64,000 bases of DNA from DAXETY01 sp051155755 (GCA_051155755.1 DAXETY010000002.1:40720-104719), one strand, 5' to 3'; positions 44,410-54,402 are shown, numbered from the stretch's first letter. Numbers and translations are program-made. The notes: generated by a model not told the origin, from the sequence alone.

Positions 44410-45579
44410 ATGCAATTCGCGTTAAGCAAAGAACTGGAAATGCTGCGCAAGGCGGTAAGGGAATTTGCCGATAAGAAAATCGCACCCAATGCGGATGCCT
44501 GGGATGCCGATCATTATTTCCCCTACAAAGAGGCGGTGAAGCCCATGGCCGAGCTGGGTTTTTTCGGCACGGTCATCCCGGAAGAATACGACGGCGAAGG
44601 CATGGATGAAGGCTGGCTGGCGGCCATGATCGTCAGTGAGGAGCTTGCGCGGGTTTCCAGCTCGCTGCGCGTGCAGGTCAATATGCTGACGCTCGGATGC
44701 GCCTACACGATCTACCGTTACGGCAACGATGCGCTAAAAGAAAAATACGTTGCCAAGCTGGTCAACGCCGACTTCATAGGCGGCTTCGGCATCACCGAGC
44801 CCGACGCCGGCTCGGACGTGATGGCCATGCAATCCACGGCCGAAGACCGCGGCGACCACTGGCTGTTGAATGGATCGAAAACCTGGATTTCCAACGCAAA
44901 CATCGCCGACGTTCTCATCTATTACGCCTACACCGACCCGGCCCAGGGTTCCAAAGGCATGTCGGCCTTCGTGCTGGAACCGAAAAATTTCAACGGCGTC
45001 AAGACCTCCGTGCTGGAAAAAATGGGATCCCACAGCTCGCCCACCGGAGAGATTTTTCTGACCGACACCCGCCTTCCCAAGGAAAACATCCTGGGCAATC
45101 CCGGTGACGGCGCCCGGATTTTGTTCAGTTCTCTGAATCAGACCCGCCTGTCGGCCGCCGCCGGGGCCGTCGGGCTGTCCCAGGCCTGCCTGGAGGAGGT
45201 CGTCAAATACTGCAAGCAGCGCAAGCAGTTCGGAAAATCCATCGGCGACTTCCAGATGAACCAGGATTTGATCGCGCAGATGTCCACGGAGATCGAGGCG
45301 GCCCGGCTGCTGGTCTACAAAGCCGCCTGGGCCAAAGATCAGGGTCGGCTGAACAACGGGCTGGACGTCGCCCAGGCCAAATACTTCGCCGGTGAGGTCG
45401 CCGCCAAGTGCGCCAATTACGCCATGCGGATTCTGGGCGCCTATGGGTACTCGACCGAATATCCGGTGGCCCGTTTTTACCGGGATGCACCCACCTACAC
45501 CATGGTGGAAGGCTCGGCCAACATTTGCAAATGGATCATTGCACTGGACCAGCTGGGCATCCGCAAAGCCAATCGTTGA
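44410..45579 (+). CDS. Glutaryl-CoA dehydrogenase, non-decarboxylating type
   Basis: A 389-residue acyl-CoA dehydrogenase. FAD and substrate motifs: FGITEPDAGSDVMAMQS, GSKTWISNANIADV and the C-terminal GAYGYSTEYPVARFYRD. The active site reads TMVEGSANI, with catalytic Glu367 preceded by Val366 where decarboxylating enzymes have Tyr. That Tyr-to-Val change is the reported hallmark of the Desulfococcus enzyme, which stops at glutaconyl-CoA. The Arg that holds the free carboxylate is conserved (ELARVSSSLR). The glutaconate CoA-transferase genes on one side and gcdA on the other fit the same pathway. Confidence 0.85.
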   Translation: MQFALSKELEMLRKAVREFADKKIAPNADAWDADHYFPYKEAVKPMAELGFFGTVIPEEYDGEGMDEGWLAAMIVSEELARVSSSLRVQVNMLTLGCAYTIYRYGNDALKEKYVAKLVNADFIGGFGITEPDAGSDVMAMQSTAEDRGDHWLLNGSKTWISNANIADVLIYYAYTDPAQGSKGMSAFVLEPKNFNGVKTSVLEKMGSHSSPTGEIFLTDTRLPKENILGNPGDGARILFSSLNQTRLSAAAGAVGLSQACLEEVVKYCKQRKQFGKSIGDFQMNQDLIAQMSTEIEAARLLVYKAAWAKDQGRLNNGLDVAQAKYFAGEVAAKCANYAMRILGAYGYSTEYPVARFYRDAPTYTMVEGSANICKWIIALDQLGIRKANR

Positions 45580-45642
45580 CGGCTGAAGCGATCAACCCCG
45601 GCGCCATCGAATGCCTCCCCGCGCAAGGAAAGGTAAAAGCCT

Positions 45643-46050
45643 TTGACCGACAAGGAAATCATCGAAAAAACCCGCAAGACCGCTTCCCTGTATTTCGAAA
45701 ACGTGGAAGGGGAACGGCCCTTCGAGCTTTGGCGCGCGTTCGATCCGCAATTGGCCAAAGACATGTCGCTGTTTATCACCGGTCGGATGTACGCCCGGGA
45801 AAAACTGCCGCATCCCGTGCGCCAGCTGGTCACCGTCGCCGCGCTGACCGTGCTGGGACGGGAAGATGAACTGCGGCTGCATATTCAGGCGGCACTCAAT
45901 GTGGGCTGTGCGCCCCGGCAGATCGCCGAAACGATTTTTCAAACCTTGACCTACGGCGGCGTGCCCACGGTCAACACCGCCCTGAAAGTCCTGCGGGCGG
46001 TGCTGCAAGAGCGGGGCATGTGGCCGCTGGCCGACGAGGAACTCGCCTAG
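45643..46050 (+). CDS. Carboxymuconolactone-decarboxylase-family protein
   Basis: A 135-residue protein starting at TTG 45643 after AGGAAAGG. The helical CMD/AhpD fold is visible in EKLPHPVRQLVTVAALTVLG and LRLHIQAALNVGCAPRQIAE. It lacks the CxxC of AhpD peroxidases, carrying a single Cys. In this operon it sits between glutaryl-CoA dehydrogenase and gcdA, where its role is unknown. It might act on an acyl-CoA or be a structural helper. Confidence 0.7.
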   Translation: MTDKEIIEKTRKTASLYFENVEGERPFELWRAFDPQLAKDMSLFITGRMYAREKLPHPVRQLVTVAALTVLGREDELRLHIQAALNVGCAPRQIAETIFQTLTYGGVPTVNTALKVLRAVLQERGMWPLADEELA

Positions 46051-46126
46051 CGAACGGCGCGCCCGCCATGCAGGGCGCCGGTGCGGAAATTGGGCCATCC
46101 AACGCAGAAAAACCGGGGGACCGAAT

Positions 46127-47860
46127 ATGAGACCGTATTTCGAAAAAATGACAGAGTTCGGACAGCCGCTGAACGAAGGGCAGATCAAAAGTACCGAAGA
46201 AAACCTTCGACAAATCCGGGAGGTCGAAAACGAGATTCGCCGGGAAGTCGAAAAGGTCCAGCAGGCCGGATTCCCGGAAGAAAAAATCAATGCCCGGGGC
46301 ATGATGACGGTCTGGCAGCGGCTGCGCTACCTGGTCGATCCGGGAACCTGGTGCCCCCTGCACATGCTTTACAATCCGGAGGAAAATCCCGAGGGCACCA
46401 CCAATGTCATCGACGGGCTGGGAAAAATCTCCGGCAAATGGGCGGTGGTGATCGGATTCGACAACAAGGTCTTCGCCGGTGCCTGGTTGCCGGGGCAGTA
46501 TGAAAACATCCTGCGGGCCACCGATCTTTCCAAACGGCTGAACATCCCGCTGGTCTGGCTGGTGAACTGCAGCGGCGTAAAACTGACCGAGCAGGAAAAA
46601 TTTTATGCCGACCGCCGCGGCGGCGGCACCACGTTCTTCCGCCACGCCGAACTGGAACAGCTGGGCATCCCGGTGCTGGCCGCCATCTACGGGACCAATC
46701 CGGCCGGAGGCGGCTATCAGGGCATCAGCCCCACGGTGCTGTTCGCCCACAAAAACTGCAACATCGCCGTGGGCGGAGGCGGCATCCTCAGCGGCATGTC
46801 GCCCAAGGGATACTTCGACCAGGAAGGCGCCGAACAGCTGATCAAGGCCGCCAAACAGTACAAGGTCGAGCCGCCGGGCTCGGTCAAAATACATTACGAC
46901 CAGACCGGATTTTTCCGCTATGTCTACGAGGAGGAAACCCAGGTCCTCGACGGCGTAAAGGACTTCATGGCCGACATGCCGGCTTACCATCCCAAGTTTT
47001 TCCGCGTCGCCGCACCCAATCCCCCGCGGTTCCCGTCCGAGGAGATCGCCCGCCTGGTGCCCTTCAATCAGAAGCAAATGTACGACTTCGACCAGGTGCT
47101 GGCACGCCTGGTGGACGGCAGTGAGCACATGGAATTCCGACCGGACTACGGACCGGAAGTCTACACCGGCCTGTGCAAGGTGGACGGATTCCTGGTGGGC
47201 TGTATCGGCAACCGCCAGGGATATCTGGGCGAAGATTATCCCGAATACGCACCGTATCCGGGCATCGGGGGAAAGCTCTACCGCCAGGGGCTGATCAAGA
47301 TGAACGAATTCGTCACCCTCTGCGGACGCGACCGGGTTCCGATCATCTGGTTCCAGGACACCACCGGCATCGACGTGGGCGACCTGGCGGAAAAAGCCGA
47401 GCTGCTCGGGCTGGGTCAGTCCTTGATTTACTCCATTCAGCAAACCGAGGTGCCCATGATGCTGGTGGTTTTGCGCAAGGGCAGTGCGGCGGCCCACTAC
47501 ATCATGGGCGGGCCCACCGCCAACCGGCACAATGCGTTTACCCTGGGGGTGCCGACCACCGAAATTTACGTGATGCACGGCGAAACCGCAGCGGCGGCTT
47601 CGTTTTCGCGCCGGCTGGTCAAAGAAAAAGACGCCGGTCGTCCCCTGGAGCCGGTCATCGAGAAGATGAACGAAATGGTCCAGGAATATTACGACAAATC
47701 GCGCCCGATTTACTGCGCCCGTCACGGATTCGTGGACGAGGTCGTTGCCATGGCGGAAATCCGCCGGTACCTGACGGCCTTTGCCGGAGCCGCGTACCAG
47801 AATCCCAAATCCATCTGCCCCCATCACCAGATGCTGCTGCCCCGCAGCATTCGCGGTTGA
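46127..47860 (+). CDS. gcdA: Glutaconyl-CoA decarboxylase alpha subunit (carboxyltransferase)
   Basis: A 577-residue carboxyltransferase. It follows the Acidaminococcus GcdA layout throughout: GKWAVVIGFDNKVFAGAWLP, NCSGVKLTEQEKFY, GTNPAGGGYQGISPTVLFAH, GIGGKLYRQGLIKMNEFVTL, WFQDTTGIDVGDLAEKAELL and a C-terminal QNPKSICPHHQMLLPRSIR. The alpha subunit moves CO2 from glutaconyl-CoA to biotin. The full enzyme also needs the biotin carrier and the membrane Na+-pump subunits (gcdB, C, D), which are not within the window, so they must be elsewhere or the enzyme shares subunits. Confidence 0.9.
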   Translation: MRPYFEKMTEFGQPLNEGQIKSTEENLRQIREVENEIRREVEKVQQAGFPEEKINARGMMTVWQRLRYLVDPGTWCPLHMLYNPEENPEGTTNVIDGLGKISGKWAVVIGFDNKVFAGAWLPGQYENILRATDLSKRLNIPLVWLVNCSGVKLTEQEKFYADRRGGGTTFFRHAELEQLGIPVLAAIYGTNPAGGGYQGISPTVLFAHKNCNIAVGGGGILSGMSPKGYFDQEGAEQLIKAAKQYKVEPPGSVKIHYDQTGFFRYVYEEETQVLDGVKDFMADMPAYHPKFFRVAAPNPPRFPSEEIARLVPFNQKQMYDFDQVLARLVDGSEHMEFRPDYGPEVYTGLCKVDGFLVGCIGNRQGYLGEDYPEYAPYPGIGGKLYRQGLIKMNEFVTLCGRDRVPIIWFQDTTGIDVGDLAEKAELLGLGQSLIYSIQQTEVPMMLVVLRKGSAAAHYIMGGPTANRHNAFTLGVPTTEIYVMHGETAAAASFSRRLVKEKDAGRPLEPVIEKMNEMVQEYYDKSRPIYCARHGFVDEVVAMAEIRRYLTAFAGAAYQNPKSICPHHQMLLPRSIRG

Positions 47861-47930
47861 TTCCTGCCCGCACCGGGTGGTGCGCACCCGGTGCAAATTC
47901 CACATCAAAGCACAAAAGTGCTTTTTGACT
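47861..47930 (-). repeat. Structured dispersed repeat, copy C
   Basis: The minus strand matches the core of copies A, B and D: AAAGCACTTTTGTGCTTT hairpin, then GATGTGGAATTTGCACCGGG and a GCACC/GGTGC hairpin. The variable arm to the right (to about 47985) differs from A and B but forms its own 10-bp stem CCTTGCCGGG/CCCGGCAAGG and shares GCAAGGCGATTT with copy D. Confidence 0.65.
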
Positions 47931-48296
47931 CTGCCGGCCCCCGTCCCTTGCCGGGTCCGCCGCCCGGCAAGGCGATTTCCCGCATCCGATCCGGGGGGCT
48001 CGTCGCTTCGCGGTGTATCCCCCTGCAATGCTTCCCTGCAATGAGCGCTTCCAATTTTCGAAAAAACCTAAATCTCAATTCGATCTCTCTGATAATAAAG
48101 GCCTGTTATTTCGAAATGCGCACGGGGACGTCCACCGCGCTGAAAGACATCGAAGTTTGGTTCGAATCGACCTTTTTTTCATCCCCCCGATGCTTATTAT
48201 TGACCTTCGACGATTGATTCGTACCGTGAACGGAGTGTTTCAAATTTCTCGAAAATACCGTTTTGAATTCCATTAACCGGACAAACCAAGGAACCG
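47931..48296. other. Intergenic region upstream of uvrA
   Basis: About 365 nt with no credible gene. It includes the variable arm of repeat C (to about 47985) and an AT-rich stretch before uvrA. The AAGGA site at 48288 is the only clear signal for the downstream gene. No LexA-type operator was recognised. Confidence 0.4.
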
Positions 48297-51200
48297 ATGC
48301 AACCTCTGCAAGCCATCCGGGTTCGTGATGCCCGGCAAAATAACCTCAAAAATCTGGACCTCGACATCCCCCTGAATCGAATCACCGTGATCTCGGGCGT
48401 CAGCGGTTCGGGAAAATCATCCCTGGCGTTCGACACCCTGTATGCGGAAGGCCAGCGCCGCTACGTCGAGACATTTTCCCCCTATGCGCGGCAATTCATG
48501 GACCGCATGGATCGCCCCCACGTGGGACGCATCGAAGGCATACCGCCCGCCGTCGCCATTGACCGTAAAGACCCGGTGCGCACCTCTCGCTCCACCGTCG
48601 GCACCATGACAGAAATCACCGACTACGTAAAACTGCTGTTTGCGCGTCTGGCACAACTGCACTGCCGTAGCTGCGGTCGACCGGTGGTGGAAGACACTCC
48701 CGGTCGGATCTGGCAAAAACTGAAAGACCACCTCGGCTCCGAGCTGATTCTGACTTTCCCCTATGCCGGAGAAGGCACCGAGGCAGCCTCCGTTCGCCGG
48801 GAGCTGGCCCAGCTGGGATACGACCGCTGGTTCGACGGGAAACAAATCCGCCCCCTGGCCGATTGGCAACCGGCCGACACGGACCGCCCGGTGGATGTCG
48901 TGGCCGACCGGATCAAGCTTGCACAGCAGAGCCGCAGCCGCCTGATCGACTCGATCGAACTTGCTTTCCGATTCGGCGGCGACCGGATGGATGCCTGGGT
49001 GGCGCGCAACCGCCGCGTGCCCTTCAGCCGCCACCTGGAATGCCCCCACTGCGAAATCTCCTACAGTCCGCCGCTGCCGAGCCTGTTTTCTTTCAACAGT
49101 CCGGTGGGCGCCTGTACGAACTGTCGGGGGTTCGGACGCACCATCGACATCGATCTGGATCTGATCATTCCGGACCGGGACCGATCCATCGCAGGCGGCG
49201 CCATCAAACCCTGGGGGGACCGTCGGGAACACCGGGCCGAGTTCGAAGACCTGATGGAATTCTGCCGACGGCAGAAAATCCCGGTCGACCGGCCGTTTCG
49301 AAAACTCAGCGATGCCCAGCAACGGGCCGTCGTGGAGGGCGAATCGGGTTTTTACGGTGTCCGCGGTTTTTTCCAGTGGCTGGAAAGCAAAACCTACAAA
49401 ATGCCGGTCCGCGTGTTTCTCTCCCGCTACCGCAGCTATGATCTGTGCACCGAGTGCCGGGGGGCGCGCTTCAAACCCGAAACCCTGCTCTACCGGCTCG
49501 GCGGCCGCAACATCGCCGAAATTTACGCCCTGGACGTGGACCGGGCGGCGGACTTTTTCCGCGAACTCGAGGTGGCTCCGCAGGACGAAGCCGGGATGCT
49601 GGTGCTGCAGGAGGTTCGCAGCCGCCTGCAATACCTGCAGGACGTCGGGCTCGGTTACCTGACCCTGGACCGGCAATCCCGCACGCTGTCCGGCGGCGAA
49701 GTCCAGCGCGTGGCCCTGGCCTCCTCGCTGGGTTCGTCGCTGGTCAACACGCTTTACATCCTGGACGAACCCAGCATCGGACTGCATCCGCGGGACAATC
49801 ACCGGCTGATCCGCATCCTGAAAAATCTGCGCGACCTGTCAAATACCGTGGTGGTGGTCGAACACGACCCCGAAATCATTCGCTCCGCCGACTTCCTGCT
49901 CGACCTGGGGCCGCGGGCCGGCGAGCAGGGCGGGGAGGTGATGTATTTCGGCCCGACCGCCAAGGTCAACGGATCCCTGACCGGTCAATACCTCAAGGGC
50001 AGCCGTCGCATTGCCCTGCCGAAACAGCGCCGAAGTGCTCCCCTCCGGGACCGGATCCGCATTGAAGGCGCGGCGGCCCACAACCTGAAGTCGATCGACG
50101 TGGAGATTCCGCTTCAATGCATGGTGGCACTGACCGGAGTGTCCGGTTCGGGCAAGTCCACCCTGGCCGAAGAGATTCTGTACAAGGCAGCCAAACGCCG
50201 ACTCGGCGACGGCGATGAGCGGCCCGGCGCCCATCGTGCCATTCGCGGCCTGGAGCGCGTCGCCGAGGTGGTGCTCATCGATCAGCACCCCATCGGACGC
50301 TCGCCCCGGGCCAATCCCGCCACGTATACCAAGGCTCTCGACCCGGTCCGGCAAATGCTGGCCGACACCCGCGCGGCCAGAGAGCAAGGATTGCAGGCCG
50401 GCCACTTCTCCTTCAACGTTCCGGGCGGCCGGTGCGAAACCTGCAGCGGGGACGGGTACGAAAAAATCGAAATGCAGTTCCTGTCGGATGTCTACATCCG
50501 CTGCTCGCGTTGCAACGGGCGCCGATTCAAACCGGAAGTGCTCGGGGTCAACTATCGCGGACGCAATATCGACGACATCCTGCAAATGACCGTAAACGAG
50601 GCCATCGCGTTTTTCAGCGGCAAATCCCGGCGGCACGCCGCGGTGCGAACCGCCCTGGGACCGCTGGCCGAGGTGGGGTTGGGCTACGTGCGTCTCGGCC
50701 AGCCGATCAACACCCTTTCGGGCGGTGAGGCCCAGCGATTGAAACTGTCGCGCTACCTGAAATCCAAGCAGGGCCGGCACCTGTTCATCTTCGACGAACC
50801 CACCACCGGACTGCATTTCGACGACATAGCCCGGCTGCTGAAGGCCCTGCAGCGACTGGTGGATGAAGGCAACACCGTGCTGGTGATCGAGCACAACCTG
50901 GACGTCATCAAAAGTGCCGACTGGGTCATCGACCTGGGCCCGGAGGGCGGCGACCAGGGCGGTGACCTTGTCGCCTGCGGCACTCCGGAGCAGGTCGCGG
51001 CAAATCCAAGTTCCCACACCGGCACGTTTCTGAAACCGGTCCTGCAGGGACGGCCGCTGATCGGTAAAAAAACGGGCGCCATTCGCGAACCGCAAGCCGA
51101 TTTCGAGACAAACGCCCAGCCGGCCGTCATCGATCTGCGCGGGGCCCGGGAGCACAACCTGAAAAACCTGGACCTGCAGATTCCCCACCACAGCCTGGTG

Positions 51201-53660
51201 GCACTGACCGGCGTTTCGGGTTCCGGCAAATCGACTCTGGCGTTCGACATCCTTTTCGCCGAGGGCCAGCGGCGCTATCTGGAAAGCCTGGCGCCCTATG
51301 TCCGCCAGTATGTCCGCATACTGGAACGCCCCGATGTGGACCTGGTTACCGGGCTTTCGCCTACCGTGGCCATCGAACAGCGAATCAGCCACAGCGGCCG
51401 CCGCTCGACCGTGGCCACCTTGACCGAAATTTATCATTTTCTGCGGCTTTTGTTCAGCAAGCTGGGCCAGCAGCACTGCCCGGGCTGCGGAAGGCCGTTG
51501 ACCGCCCAAAGCAGCGAAGCGATCACCGCGGAGATACGGCGGCGCCACAGCGGTGGGGTGATCTCGCTGTTGGCCCCCAAGGTATCGGGACGCAAAGGCT
51601 TCCACAAGGAGGTGCTGGCCCAGGCCCGCAAAGACGGTTATCGCAAGGCGCGGATCGACGGCAAAATCGTCTCCATCCGGCCGGACATGGCGCTAAGCCG
51701 CTACCACGAGCACGATATCGAGTTGGTGGTCGGCCGTCTGGACCCGTCCGCCGAGAACCGGAACACGTTTTCCAATCGGATCGAAACGGCCCTGGAGCAG
51801 GGCGGCGGAAGCCTGATCGTGCGGCCGGCCGCCGGCAGGGAAACGGTTTTCAGCCTGCGCGGTGTCTGTCCGTCCTGCTGCATCGGGGTCGAGGGACTGG
51901 ATCCGCGGCTGTTTTCCTTCAACAGCAAGCGGGGGGCCTGCCCGACCTGCAACGGCCTCGGCGTTCCGGCCGAAGACGAATCCACCCGTTCATCTTCGGC
52001 GACCGGGGTGTGTCCGGACTGCCGCGGCAGCCGGCTGAAACCCGAAGCGCTTTCGGTGAAAATCGGGACGCACAATATTTGGGATTTGATGCAGATGCCG
52101 GTGGAAATTCTGCCCCGAACGATCGAAAACCTGCCGTTCACCGCGCATCAGCATCCTGTCGCCCGGCCGGTGTTGCAGGAAATTCTCACCCGACTGGATC
52201 TGCTCAACCAGCTGGGCCTGTCCTACCTTTCCCTGGGCCGCAGCGGTGACACGCTGTCCGGCGGGGAGGCCCAGCGTGTGCGCCTGGCCGCGCAGCTGGG
52301 CTCGAACCTGACCGGTGTTTGCTACATCCTGGACGAACCGACCATCGGCTTGCATCCGCGGGACAACCGCGTTCTGATCGAAGCGCTTCAAAAGCTCAAA
52401 GCGCGCGGCAATACGATCCTGGTCGTAGAACACGACGAAGAAACCATCCGGGCCGCCGACACCATCATCGACCTGGGGCCCGGGGCCGGCCGGGAAGGCG
52501 GCCGGCTGGTGGCGGCCGGGAGCCTGGCGGATATCCGCAACGCTTCCGATTCGATCACCGGGGCACACCTCGAAGGCGGACCCCGGGACATCACGTCCCG
52601 ACTGCGTTCCCTGGAGAACCGGCCGAACCTGGAAGTGCTCGGTGCCGCGGCCCGCAATCTGAAACGGATCGACGTTGCGTTTCCCCTCGGCACGCTGATC
52701 TGCGTGACCGGTGTGTCGGGCTCCGGCAAATCTTCCCTGCTCAAGGAAACCGTATATAAAGGATTGCGCGGCCTCCTGGGAGACTCGGAACCCCGGGCGG
52801 ATTCATTTCGGACGATGCGCGGCTGGCAGCAGATTAAACGGGTGCTGGAAGTCGATCACAGCCCCATCGGAAGAACACCGCGCTCGGTACCGGCTTCGTA
52901 TATTGGGATTTATGACGGCATTCGCAAACTGTTCGCCATGACTCCGGCCTCGCGCAGCCGGGGCTATGCTCCCGGCCGTTTTTCTTTCAACGTGGCCGGA
53001 GGCCGCTGCGAAGCCTGCAAGGGGCAGGGGCATCCGAAAGTGGTGATGAGCTTTTTACCGGATGTCTATGTTCCCTGCGAGGTTTGCGGCGGCAGCCGCT
53101 TTAACCGGGACACGCTGCTGGTGCGTTACAAGGGCAACACCATTGCCGAGGTGTTGAACATGACCTTCAGCGAAGCCCGGGAATTTTTCGCGGCCGTGCC
53201 CGACATACGGGCTCCGGTCCAGTTTGTCTGTGACATCGGTCTCGGCTACATCAAGCTCGGACAGCCCAGTCCGACCCTTTCCGGCGGAGAGGCCCAACGA
53301 ATGAAGCTGGCGCGTCAGCTGACCAAACCCGGCTCCGGGCACACATTTTATATCCTGGACGAGCCCACCACCGGACTGCATCTGTACGATACCCGCAAAC
53401 TCATCGGGGTTCTGCAGGCGCTGGTGGATCGGAGCAATACGGTGGCGGTGATCGAACACAACCTGGAGGTGATCAAAACGGCCGACTACATTATCGATTT
53501 GGGACCGGAGGGGGGCGAAAACGGTGGACGGCAAATCGCGGCCGGCTCTCCGGCGGACCTCCTGGCCCTCACCGCAACATCCCATACGGCCCGTTTTCTG
53601 AAACACTACCTCGACGGGGTCGAAATGCCGGATTCGAACCCATCGCAGCAGACGGTTTAA
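48297..53660 (+). CDS. uvrA: Tandem (double-length) excinuclease subunit UvrA
   Basis: A 1787-residue protein, about twice normal UvrA, built from two UvrA units joined head to tail near residue 940. There are four ABC cassettes: Walker A GVSGSGKS near residues 34, 613, 971 and 1471, each with a TLSGGExQR signature and DEP Walker B. Each half has its C-terminal zinc-finger pair (CETCSGDG and CSRC; CEACKGQG and CEVC). In the second half the central zinc/UvrB-contact region is shortened (CPSC, CPTC, CPDC). UvrA normally works as a dimer that scans DNA for damage; here one chain may form the whole dimer. Fused UvrA of similar length is known in Chlamydia. Confidence 0.95.
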   Translation: MQPLQAIRVRDARQNNLKNLDLDIPLNRITVISGVSGSGKSSLAFDTLYAEGQRRYVETFSPYARQFMDRMDRPHVGRIEGIPPAVAIDRKDPVRTSRSTVGTMTEITDYVKLLFARLAQLHCRSCGRPVVEDTPGRIWQKLKDHLGSELILTFPYAGEGTEAASVRRELAQLGYDRWFDGKQIRPLADWQPADTDRPVDVVADRIKLAQQSRSRLIDSIELAFRFGGDRMDAWVARNRRVPFSRHLECPHCEISYSPPLPSLFSFNSPVGACTNCRGFGRTIDIDLDLIIPDRDRSIAGGAIKPWGDRREHRAEFEDLMEFCRRQKIPVDRPFRKLSDAQQRAVVEGESGFYGVRGFFQWLESKTYKMPVRVFLSRYRSYDLCTECRGARFKPETLLYRLGGRNIAEIYALDVDRAADFFRELEVAPQDEAGMLVLQEVRSRLQYLQDVGLGYLTLDRQSRTLSGGEVQRVALASSLGSSLVNTLYILDEPSIGLHPRDNHRLIRILKNLRDLSNTVVVVEHDPEIIRSADFLLDLGPRAGEQGGEVMYFGPTAKVNGSLTGQYLKGSRRIALPKQRRSAPLRDRIRIEGAAAHNLKSIDVEIPLQCMVALTGVSGSGKSTLAEEILYKAAKRRLGDGDERPGAHRAIRGLERVAEVVLIDQHPIGRSPRANPATYTKALDPVRQMLADTRAAREQGLQAGHFSFNVPGGRCETCSGDGYEKIEMQFLSDVYIRCSRCNGRRFKPEVLGVNYRGRNIDDILQMTVNEAIAFFSGKSRRHAAVRTALGPLAEVGLGYVRLGQPINTLSGGEAQRLKLSRYLKSKQGRHLFIFDEPTTGLHFDDIARLLKALQRLVDEGNTVLVIEHNLDVIKSADWVIDLGPEGGDQGGDLVACGTPEQVAANPSSHTGTFLKPVLQGRPLIGKKTGAIREPQADFETNAQPAVIDLRGAREHNLKNLDLQIPHHSLVALTGVSGSGKSTLAFDILFAEGQRRYLESLAPYVRQYVRILERPDVDLVTGLSPTVAIEQRISHSGRRSTVATLTEIYHFLRLLFSKLGQQHCPGCGRPLTAQSSEAITAEIRRRHSGGVISLLAPKVSGRKGFHKEVLAQARKDGYRKARIDGKIVSIRPDMALSRYHEHDIELVVGRLDPSAENRNTFSNRIETALEQGGGSLIVRPAAGRETVFSLRGVCPSCCIGVEGLDPRLFSFNSKRGACPTCNGLGVPAEDESTRSSSATGVCPDCRGSRLKPEALSVKIGTHNIWDLMQMPVEILPRTIENLPFTAHQHPVARPVLQEILTRLDLLNQLGLSYLSLGRSGDTLSGGEAQRVRLAAQLGSNLTGVCYILDEPTIGLHPRDNRVLIEALQKLKARGNTILVVEHDEETIRAADTIIDLGPGAGREGGRLVAAGSLADIRNASDSITGAHLEGGPRDITSRLRSLENRPNLEVLGAAARNLKRIDVAFPLGTLICVTGVSGSGKSSLLKETVYKGLRGLLGDSEPRADSFRTMRGWQQIKRVLEVDHSPIGRTPRSVPASYIGIYDGIRKLFAMTPASRSRGYAPGRFSFNVAGGRCEACKGQGHPKVVMSFLPDVYVPCEVCGGSRFNRDTLLVRYKGNTIAEVLNMTFSEAREFFAAVPDIRAPVQFVCDIGLGYIKLGQPSPTLSGGEAQRMKLARQLTKPGSGHTFYILDEPTTGLHLYDTRKLIGVLQALVDRSNTVAVIEHNLEVIKTADYIIDLGPEGGENGGRQIAAGSPADLLALTATSHTARFLKHYLDGVEMPDSNPSQQTV

Positions 53661-53820
53661 GGCGCTTCTCGAAGGGTTCCAACACGGGAGCGCAGATCGG
53701 TTTTGATATTGACACCGGCAGCTGAATCTCCTATTTTGCCCCTTCGTACCGACGATTTCCTGCCGCACGGATCACCCGAAATTCGACCCGGCAGATATCC
53801 ATAGAACTGGAACGATTGCC

Positions 53821-54402
53821 TTGACTGCCACTGAATATATCAAACTCAATGCCATCGACGAAGCCCTGGGAACGAAAGACCGCTATACCCAGGGCCATGC
53901 CCGGCGCGTTGCCCTGTATGCCATGCGCCTGGCCCGCAAAGTCGGACTGAGCTCGGAAGAAACCGGAAACATCGGCCTTGGCGGCATGCTGCACGACGTC
54001 GGCAAGATCGGCTGGAGCCCACGGGTGTTTCGAGAAAAAACACTGCGGCAGTGCCGGGAGATGCTCGACGAAGTTCATCGCCATCCCGGCCGCGGGGTAT
54101 CGCTGCTGCGCTCCATGAATTTCCTGACACCGATTCTGGAGTACGTCTATTGTCACCACGAACGCATCGATGGGTCCGGTTATCCCCGCGGGCTGAAGGA
54201 CCAGGAGATCCCGCTCGGGGCCAAGATCATCGCGGTGGCGGATTGTTTCGACGCCATTACCACCGACCGTCCTTACCGGAAGCGAAAAAATCAAGCCGAA
54301 GCCTTCGAAATGCTCCGCAAAATGGCCGGCGGTCACCTCTGTTCCAATCTGGTGGAGATGTTCATCGAAGACATCGAGGCCAACGGAATGTTGACCGACT
54401 AA
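53821..54402 (+). CDS. HD-GYP-domain protein (cyclic-di-GMP phosphodiesterase candidate)
   Basis: A 193-residue protein starting at TTG 53821. It is a stand-alone HD-GYP domain: DRYTQGHARRVALYAMRLAR, GGMLHDVGKIG with the metal-binding HD pair, HHERIDGSGYPRGL holding the GYP motif, and IAVADCFDAITTDRPYR. All main catalytic residues are present, so hydrolysis of c-di-GMP is likely. It lacks a receiver or sensor domain. It is the counterpart to the GGDEF cyclase at 56214, with the ModF-like and small acidic protein genes between them. Confidence 0.85.
   Translation: MTATEYIKLNAIDEALGTKDRYTQGHARRVALYAMRLARKVGLSSEETGNIGLGGMLHDVGKIGWSPRVFREKTLRQCREMLDEVHRHPGRGVSLLRSMNFLTPILEYVYCHHERIDGSGYPRGLKDQEIPLGAKIIAVADCFDAITTDRPYRKRKNQAEAFEMLRKMAGGHLCSNLVEMFIEDIEANGMLTD

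Noticed and set aside
45971..48028. Long minus-strand open frame opposite gcdA
   Set aside because: It mirrors the gcdA codons, has low-complexity antisense composition and no start signal. gcdA is a clear family match.
49839..51605. Long minus-strand frame inside uvrA
   Set aside because: The UvrA cassettes on the plus strand account for the interval. The reverse frame is a codon-bias shadow.
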